From NCBI GenBank assembly GCA_029932795.1, contig JAOZPL010000050.1:1-9797 (forward strand): a DNA stretch of 9,797 nucleotides, written 5' to 3'. The position numbers were made by a program, and so were the translations under genes. This DNA comes from Candidatus Zixiibacteriota bacterium. Lineage in GTDB: Bacteria > Zixibacteria > MSB-5A5 > GN15 > FEB-12. This document shows positions 5,111 through 9,797 of the stretch, piece by piece. How positions within the stretch are numbered: position 1 is the stretch's first letter; the number at the start of each line of letters is the position of its first letter. The notes beneath the pieces are model-generated. The model saw only the letters and a list, made by a program, of their open reading frames with translations, did no database searches and was not told the DNA's origin.

Positions 5111-7240
5111 ATGAGTCACAAGATTACAACTCTGCGTATTGATGAAATCCTCCTCTCTGAGGGATTTGTCAGCGAGGAACAGATCAAAGAGGCCCTTGCC
5201 TTTCAAAAGGAGTACGGAGGCAAACTGGGCTCGCATCTGCTGCGTTTCGGATACATCAATGAAACCAAGCTTCTGGCGGCGCTTGAAAAGCAGTTTGGCT
5301 GCGAGAGCATACAACTCTCCGAAATCGAAATACCTGAGATTGTCCTCAGGTTCATTCCAGCCAGGATAGCTTTGGCAAGAGGAGTGATCCCGTTCGATTA
5401 CGACACGGAGAACAATATCCTCAAAGTGGCCTGTGAGAATCCGGTGGATCGGCATTTGAGAGACGAACTAAGGTTCTTAGCGCGTGGCAAGGGTGTTCGG
5501 CTGTATGTGGCGGCTGAAACTGCGCTCAAATCGGCCTTTGCCAGGTATTACTCCTCTGCGGAGCTGGCCCCGGAAACAGAAAAAGTGGCATCGGAGAAGC
5601 AGGCCGCCCAAGAGGTAGAAACGGAGATTGAGTCATCCATTACAACGGAAAACGAAAAGGCGATTCTTCTGGTCTCCGATGAGCAGGAAGATGACGAACT
5701 GCTGAGGCGACTTCTGGAACAGGAGCAATTCAGGGTGGAGATGGTCGACTCGGCTGATAGTGCCATCACTGTTATCGGCGATAAGAAGTTTGGTGCCGTT
5801 TTCATCCGTGATACTGTTCAGGGGGATTATATTGATTTGATTGACCGGCTGAGGAAAATTTCCCCCAGTATCAAAGTTCGCTATTACGAATCGGCTGGCA
5901 AGTTGTTGCTGGATGACATTGTCGCTAACGATAGTACCGATTTAATGGTCAGGAATCTCGACCTGCTGACCTCGCTACTGACTCTGAAAGAAAAACTACC
6001 GTCTAATCATGCCGGCATGGTTGGCCATTATGCTAATCAGATTTGCCTGCGCCTGGGCCTGCCTGCTAAGGATCGGCTGGCTATTATGAACGCCGCGTAC
6101 CTGCATGATCTGGCTAAATTCTATTATGGCGATGTAGATCAGACTGACGACCAGCATGTACTGGTTACCCTGACAGCAAAACTTCTGGAATCACTGGATT
6201 ACTCTCCGCTCGTGATCGGAGTGCTCAGGTCGATGTATATGAATCTCGGCAACAAGTACACTCGTCGGCTTCCTATCGAGGTGCTCGGAGGGAGTATTGT
6301 TACGCTGGCGGATATCTTCTGTGAGCATCTGCTGCCTGAAGAAAAGATTTCTCTGGATCGATTCGATGAACTCAAGGGGATGTTGCATGATATGGTCGGC
6401 AAGCTCCTCCTGATAGAGGTGGTCGAAGCATTCCTTGATCTGGTTCAGGAGGAAGTGCTGGCGGTTCCGAACAATGAGGGATTCTGTCAGGTGATGATCT
6501 ACTCCGAGGAGAGCCAGGTGCCCGTGTCCCTTGAGGATCGTCTGGAACAGGAAGGTTTCCGTACCGTAATCCAGACCTCCATAGACAAGCTGGTCGATCT
6601 CTTTGAGCGCAGCCACCCGGATATTCTTATCCTGTTCAAACCTGGTGTAGCACCGGAGATTGTCGGCTTTGTTGACGGACTTACCAGGCGTGGTATTGAC
6701 ATAAACAGCGTTTCGACGCTCCTGCTTACTGACAGTTCCTTCACTCAAGAGCTGGCCTTACTGCTGGAGAGGGGAATCGAAGATATCATTCGTATAGATG
6801 ATAACCCGGACCTGCTGATTGTCAAAATGAAGAAGATCCTTGAGCGACTTAAGTCCAATAAAATTCTGCGGTCCCCGGCCGGGAGTCAGGTCGGTATCGG
6901 CGGGTCGCTTAAGGATATGAACCTGATTGGCCTGCTGCAAGCGCTGGGGCCGGGGATACAGACAGTCAGGATTGTGATTCGCTCTCACGGCCATTGTCTC
7001 ACGGTCTACCTGGATCACGGTAATATCGTTTTTGCAGAACTGAACGACAGGAAGGGGGCCGGGGCCATTTACGATGCTGTCTCATGGAGTGACGGCAGTT
7101 GGACCGTTGATCCGGTCAGCCCGGACAGTCTGCCTGATTCAAACAACGAACTGGCCAATGAGTACATTCTTGCCGAGTGCCGTCGACTTCTCGACGAACA
7201 TTCACGGAACCGGGTCGAATCCAGCACTATGAACAGTTGA
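5111..7240 (+). CDS. Multidomain signalling protein: MshEN, receiver-like, HD-GYP-like, receiver-like, DUF4388
   Basis: This is a 709-residue cytoplasmic protein without membrane segments or signal peptide. Residues 1-150 are an MshEN (T2SSE N-terminal) domain with two tandem motifs, LRIDEILLSEGFV (8-20) and KLGSHLLRFGYI (38-49); such motifs bind cyclic di-GMP in MshE-type ATPases. An acidic linker follows. Residues 184-270 resemble a receiver domain, but the phospho-acceptor is uncertain (R233 or D234). Residues 285-450 look like an HD-GYP-type helical domain: H300, the pair H332-D333 in LHDLAKF and D401 in LADIF remain, while the HHE and GYP motifs are lost, so phosphodiesterase activity is doubtful. 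Residues 458-580 are a second receiver-like unit with no acceptor Asp (ILILFKPG). Residues 593-695 match DUF4388 (GGSLKDMNLIGLLQAL). GGGAG and AAGG precede the ATG. It stands alone, convergent with the TPR gene. The precise partner and output are unknown. Confidence 0.85.
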   Translation: MSHKITTLRIDEILLSEGFVSEEQIKEALAFQKEYGGKLGSHLLRFGYINETKLLAALEKQFGCESIQLSEIEIPEIVLRFIPARIALARGVIPFDYDTENNILKVACENPVDRHLRDELRFLARGKGVRLYVAAETALKSAFARYYSSAELAPETEKVASEKQAAQEVETEIESSITTENEKAILLVSDEQEDDELLRRLLEQEQFRVEMVDSADSAITVIGDKKFGAVFIRDTVQGDYIDLIDRLRKISPSIKVRYYESAGKLLLDDIVANDSTDLMVRNLDLLTSLLTLKEKLPSNHAGMVGHYANQICLRLGLPAKDRLAIMNAAYLHDLAKFYYGDVDQTDDQHVLVTLTAKLLESLDYSPLVIGVLRSMYMNLGNKYTRRLPIEVLGGSIVTLADIFCEHLLPEEKISLDRFDELKGMLHDMVGKLLLIEVVEAFLDLVQEEVLAVPNNEGFCQVMIYSEESQVPVSLEDRLEQEGFRTVIQTSIDKLVDLFERSHPDILILFKPGVAPEIVGFVDGLTRRGIDINSVSTLLLTDSSFTQELALLLERGIEDIIRIDDNPDLLIVKMKKILERLKSNKILRSPAGSQVGIGGSLKDMNLIGLLQALGPGIQTVRIVIRSHGHCLTVYLDHGNIVFAELNDRKGAGAIYDAVSWSDGSWTVDPVSPDSLPDSNNELANEYILAECRRLLDEHSRNRVESSTMNS

Positions 7241-7243
7241 CAC

Positions 7244-7260
7244 ATCTGTCGGCTGCAGAT
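7244..7260. terminator. Weak hairpin between convergent genes
   Basis: ATCTG (7244-7248) pairs with CAGAT (7256-7260) around a 7-base loop and is followed on the plus strand by TGTTATT. The stem is short and the T-tract is interrupted, so this is at best a weak terminator for the 709-residue gene. It fills the 22-base gap before the convergent TPR gene. Confidence 0.25.
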
Positions 7261-7262
7261 TG

Positions 7263-8294
7263 TTATTGCCTGGCGAGTCGGGTGAGATAGACGATCTTTG
7301 TGCGCTGTTGGTGGCGGGTTGTTTTGGGTATGGCGTCAAAGTAGCGATTCATCATTTGTGCGTGTTTTCTCGCTGCTGCGCGTTTTTCAAGCTTCTCAAG
7401 ACAACAGCAGATATAGTAATCGCACTCGATCAGATTGTAGTAGTTACCGGGGAGGGTGATGACACGCAGCCGAAGCCGTCTAAAAGTTTCGAGACTTCCC
7501 TGGTAATCCTTGTTTCTGTAGCAGGCGGTCGCCAGGGGCCAGAGGAATGATTTGCCGTGTGGGTATTTGTTGAGCAACTCGCGCGTAATCGTAATGACCG
7601 AGTCGTATTCCTTCTTGTCCAGCCAGATCCAAACCAGGGCGCTCCGGGCGGCCTCTCGTGAGAGCAGCGATGAATCGGCGGCCAGATACAGCTCCGTGAT
7701 CCCCTTATCTTTTTCGTTCCTGAGGATCCGGAACCAGCGAAGCAGACCGCCCTTGGCAGACTTCCAGTAATGATAAGAGCCCAGTCCCAGATAAAGATCA
7801 TAAAGACAACTATCGGCTTTCAATCCCTCGCTGTAGGCCGACCTGGCGGCAAAGCCATGTTTGATGGCCTGCAGGAGCGAGCCGAACCGTGACTCCCACA
7901 GAGAACGATATGCCCTGGCGTGTCCGAGCATAAGGTACATCCAGGCTCGTGTTTTGTTCGAACAGGTGTCTAGGCAGCGGGTGGCGGTAGCTTCCGTTGA
8001 GTCAAGTAAGTGCCTGAACACCTCCGGGTTGAGATTCTCTTCCTGATCAGCCATTTCACCCATCAGGGCAGCCGCTTTGAACAGGTAGCCGACCGGATCA
8101 TCGGGAAACGTTTCGATATACGAGTCATAGAGTGAGTCAACGGCAGTAAAGCGGTCGTTGAATAACAACTCTTGTCCCAGATTGAGGATATGGGTCTTAG
8201 CGCTGTTCATGTAAGGTTCGTTTGCAGGAAGGCGTGCTGGGGAGGATATAAGAATGGTGGCCAGTACAAAAAAACAACCCGCTTGTTTTCTCAT
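7263..8294 (-). CDS. Secreted TPR-repeat protein
   Basis: This is a 343-residue protein that I assign only to the TPR/helical-repeat class. The N-terminus MRKQAGCFFVLATILIS followed by SPARLPA-NEP looks like a Sec signal peptide with a signal peptidase I site near residue 24. No lipobox is seen, so it is probably periplasmic. The mature part is a series of helix pairs. TPR-like units are visible near 34-78 (one helix ends LYDSYIETFPDDPVGYLFKA) and 215-300 (VWIWLDKKEYDSVITITREL, then LWPLATACYRNKDYQGSLET). Such proteins act as protein-binding scaffolds; the partner is unknown. It lies 61 bases downstream of the anti-sigma gene on the same strand and may be read from the sigma promoter. A perfect hairpin lies just upstream of its start, and no clear Shine-Dalgarno site is seen. 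The ATG is chosen because it begins the signal peptide. Confidence 0.75.
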   Translation of the reverse strand: MRKQAGCFFVLATILISSPARLPANEPYMNSAKTHILNLGQELLFNDRFTAVDSLYDSYIETFPDDPVGYLFKAAALMGEMADQEENLNPEVFRHLLDSTEATATRCLDTCSNKTRAWMYLMLGHARAYRSLWESRFGSLLQAIKHGFAARSAYSEGLKADSCLYDLYLGLGSYHYWKSAKGGLLRWFRILRNEKDKGITELYLAADSSLLSREAARSALVWIWLDKKEYDSVITITRELLNKYPHGKSFLWPLATACYRNKDYQGSLETFRRLRLRVITLPGNYYNLIECDYYICCCLEKLEKRAAARKHAQMMNRYFDAIPKTTRHQQRTKIVYLTRLARQ

Positions 8295-8311
8295 GCCGGT
8301 AATACTATCGG

Positions 8312-8328
8312 GCCATCAAGATGATGGC
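8312..8328. repeat. Perfect 7-bp hairpin before the TPR gene
   Basis: GCCATCA (8312-8318) pairs exactly with TGATGGC (8322-8328) around a 3-base loop, in the 61-base gap between the anti-sigma stop and the TPR gene start. There is no T-run after the stem on either strand, so it is not a standard intrinsic terminator. It could stabilise an mRNA end, modulate translation of the TPR gene 17 bases downstream, or be a protein-binding palindrome. Confidence 0.5.
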
Positions 8329-8355
8329 AATAAGAAAATAATAAGTAACTATCGC

Positions 8356-9153
8356 TTAGATTGGCTCGACCTCGGGGAGGAACTGCAGTAAGTCAATGTC
8401 ACGGTCGGTAGTGACAGTTACAATCACCACGGTGCCGGTCTGATAGTACAGCAGGCGACAGTTGCGACAATAGTGCTCGAAGAAGCTGGCATCGCCTACC
8501 TTGATGGCGTTCTCCCTGATTTCGTCCGGGATTTTCAGTTCGTCGGTCTCGGCGACAAAAACGGAGACGCACTGGCTGTCATTATCATAGACGAAATGGA
8601 CTACTTCGGCACCGGATACCTTCTCAATCAGACCACCGGCCAGCTGAAAGTCTTTCACTTCCTCGCAAGGGCTGCAGTTCATGTCGTTGGAGACGCGGGC
8701 CAGTGAGACTGATGTAGCGCTGGGATTCTGAAAGCGGCCTATGTTCTTCATCACACTCAAATGGGACTCTCTTAGAGGTACATAATTGGCCTGGTGTTGA
8801 AAGAAACCACCTAAGAGGGCGATAGCGCCAACTACCAGCACCAGTGACGCCGCCAGGGCGAGAGCTGTCGCCGCTCTAAAAAAGGGGGGTCTTCTCCTGT
8901 CGGATGCCGGGGCTTTGGCGTCGATGCCGTCTATCTGACTTAGTATCCGGGATTTGAGGATGTCAACATTAGGAAGTGATATGTCTTGTTTTATTTTTTC
9001 GTTAATGAAAGCCTGGAGCGCCCCCTCAAAACGATAAATATCAAAGCAGTTACGACACTTCTCCAAGTGTTCCTGAACCCGTGCGGTGTCTGTATCCGAA
9101 GTCTCTTTGTCAATGATGTCGTAAAGCAGCTTTAATGCTTCCTGACAATTCAT
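8356..9153 (-). CDS. Membrane ZAS anti-sigma factor (zf-HC2) with cysteine-rich outer domain
   Basis: This 265-residue protein is the likely inhibitor of the ECF sigma factor encoded just before it. Residues 1-50 form the zinc-binding anti-sigma (ZAS/zf-HC2) domain with C3, H29, C33 and C36. The C-x25-H-x3-C-x2-C spacing is the same as in the thiol sensor RsrA (C11, H37, C41, C44). A charged linker leads to a membrane segment at about 93-117 (ALALAASLVLVVGAIALLGG). The outer domain, about 118-265, carries two more CxxC motifs, C160-SP-C163 and C229-RN-C232, plus C195. RsrA itself is soluble, so the membrane anchor and outer cysteines are a departure from it. The ATG overlaps the sigma stop by 4 bases (ATGA), indicating translational coupling and balanced synthesis. 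The release signal is unknown; redox or metal sensing is inferred from the cysteines. Confidence 0.88.
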   Translation of the reverse strand: MNCQEALKLLYDIIDKETSDTDTARVQEHLEKCRNCFDIYRFEGALQAFINEKIKQDISLPNVDILKSRILSQIDGIDAKAPASDRRRPPFFRAATALALAASLVLVVGAIALLGGFFQHQANYVPLRESHLSVMKNIGRFQNPSATSVSLARVSNDMNCSPCEEVKDFQLAGGLIEKVSGAEVVHFVYDNDSQCVSVFVAETDELKIPDEIRENAIKVGDASFFEHYCRNCRLLYYQTGTVVIVTVTTDRDIDLLQFLPEVEPI

Positions 9154-9737
9154 CTGGCGGTACCCCTGATGTAGCCGTTCTTGAGAGCATGGTCAAACAG
9201 TTGTTTCTGCAGGATTTTTCGACCCCGGTGGAGCCGTGACTTCACGGTGCCGAGTTGAAGATTGGTGATGTCGGCAATCTCCTGGTAAGAAAATCCTTCC
9301 AGGAATGACAGCACGACCACCACTCGGAAATCATCCGGCAGTTCTTCTATAGCCTTTTTAACGTCATCATCAACAAGCTTGGCGAAAAGTTCATGTTCCG
9401 GGTTCTCCTCGTGACTGACCTGGGCAAGTTGACCGTAGAGATAGTTATCATCAATCTCGTCAACATTCACAGCGACTGGGGTACGAGCTTTTGACCGATA
9501 ATCATTTATGAAGATGTTGGTCATTATTTTGTACAACCAGGCCCGGCAGTTTGACCCGGGTTCGAACCTGTCCCAGTTCCGATAAGCCTTGACGAATGCT
9601 TCCTGTACCAAGTCCTGAGCGTCGCTTTCGTTTTTGGCCATCCGCAGAGCAGTTCGATAAAGGGCATCCATGTGCGGCACGGCCTCTTTCTCGAAGGTTG
9701 TCCGCCTGGCCTTTGTTTCTGTTTTTTCAGCGGACAT
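9150..9737 (-). CDS. ECF (group IV) RNA polymerase sigma factor, SigR-like
   Basis: This 195-residue sigma-70-family factor directs RNA polymerase to a stress or envelope regulon. Region 2 spans about 20-85: PHMDALYRTALRMAKNESDA, then QDLVQEAFVKAYRNWDRFEP, the conserved GSNCRAWLYKIMTNIFINDY and the -10 recognition helix. A linker of about 40 residues follows. Region 4 spans about 125-180, with ELPDDFRVVVVLSFLEGFSY and the helix-turn-helix YQEIADITNLQLGTVKSRLH for -35 recognition. The FEPGSNCRAWL and TNIFINDYR phrasing is close to the SigR/ECF12 type that is paired with RsrA. This start gives the usual length, though no strong Shine-Dalgarno site precedes the ATG at 9737. The 60 bases upstream show no clear GGAAT/GTT autoregulatory promoter. 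The gene overlaps the anti-sigma gene by 4 bases. Confidence 0.93.
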   Translation of the reverse strand: MSAEKTETKARRTTFEKEAVPHMDALYRTALRMAKNESDAQDLVQEAFVKAYRNWDRFEPGSNCRAWLYKIMTNIFINDYRSKARTPVAVNVDEIDDNYLYGQLAQVSHEENPEHELFAKLVDDDVKKAIEELPDDFRVVVVLSFLEGFSYQEIADITNLQLGTVKSRLHRGRKILQKQLFDHALKNGYIRGTAR

Positions 9738-9797
9738 CGGCCGGTATCTCGTTTTCTTGGTACTGCAAGAACTGACCGACCGGTGCTACTGAATAGA

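Noticed and set aside
6191..6748. Long minus-strand open frame of 185 codons inside the 709-residue gene
   Set aside because: It is antisense to well-defined domains, has no recognisable motif, and its length is explained by codon bias of the opposite strand.

Overview
This is bacterial chromosomal DNA of about 50% GC with tightly packed genes. No phage, plasmid, transposase or CRISPR signature is visible. The mix of an eno-ftsB-recO-glyQS run, a dimeric-type glycyl-tRNA synthetase, a zinc-binding (ZAS) anti-sigma factor, secreted TPR proteins and a DUF4388-type signalling protein suggests a deep-branching Gram-negative lineage, perhaps of the FCB group (for example candidate Zixibacteria). 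That placement is inference from gene content and style; no marker in the window fixes the taxonomy.

Layout. (1) 1-3130, plus strand: the 3' end of enolase, then a 255-base gap full of palindromes, then the close-packed run ftsB, recO, glyQS with 6-base gaps. (2) 3207-4687, minus strand: selD, followed downstream by a small protein with a glutaredoxin-like sequence pattern but no cysteine. The selD gene is longer than a standard ORF call shows. It starts at an ATG at 4687 and reads through an in-frame TGA (4625-4627) that sits exactly at the active-site Cys/Sec position and is followed by a bacterial SECIS-like hairpin. (3) 4688-5110: a 423-base gap with no convincing gene, apart from a doubtful cysteine-rich ORF that ends 9 bases before selD. 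(4) 5111-7240, plus strand: a 709-residue signalling protein with MshEN, receiver-like, degenerate HD-GYP-like, second receiver-like and DUF4388 domains. (5) 7263-9737, minus strand: an ECF sigma factor, its membrane ZAS anti-sigma factor (4-base overlap) and a secreted TPR protein, probably one transcription unit.

How the genes work together. The first block is housekeeping: glycolysis, division, recombinational repair and translation. selD implies that the organism makes selenophosphate and decodes UGA as selenocysteine, so selA, selB and selC should lie elsewhere in the genome. The sigma/anti-sigma pair resembles the SigR/RsrA thiol-stress system in sequence and in Cys/His spacing. The anti-sigma factor also carries a transmembrane segment and an outer domain with two further CxxC motifs, so it could sense redox or metal state outside the cytoplasm. 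The 709-residue protein looks like a regulatory scaffold of mostly catalytically degenerate domains, possibly responsive to cyclic di-GMP. The two items most worth follow-up are the selenocysteine SelD, which is easily mis-annotated as truncated, and this signalling protein.
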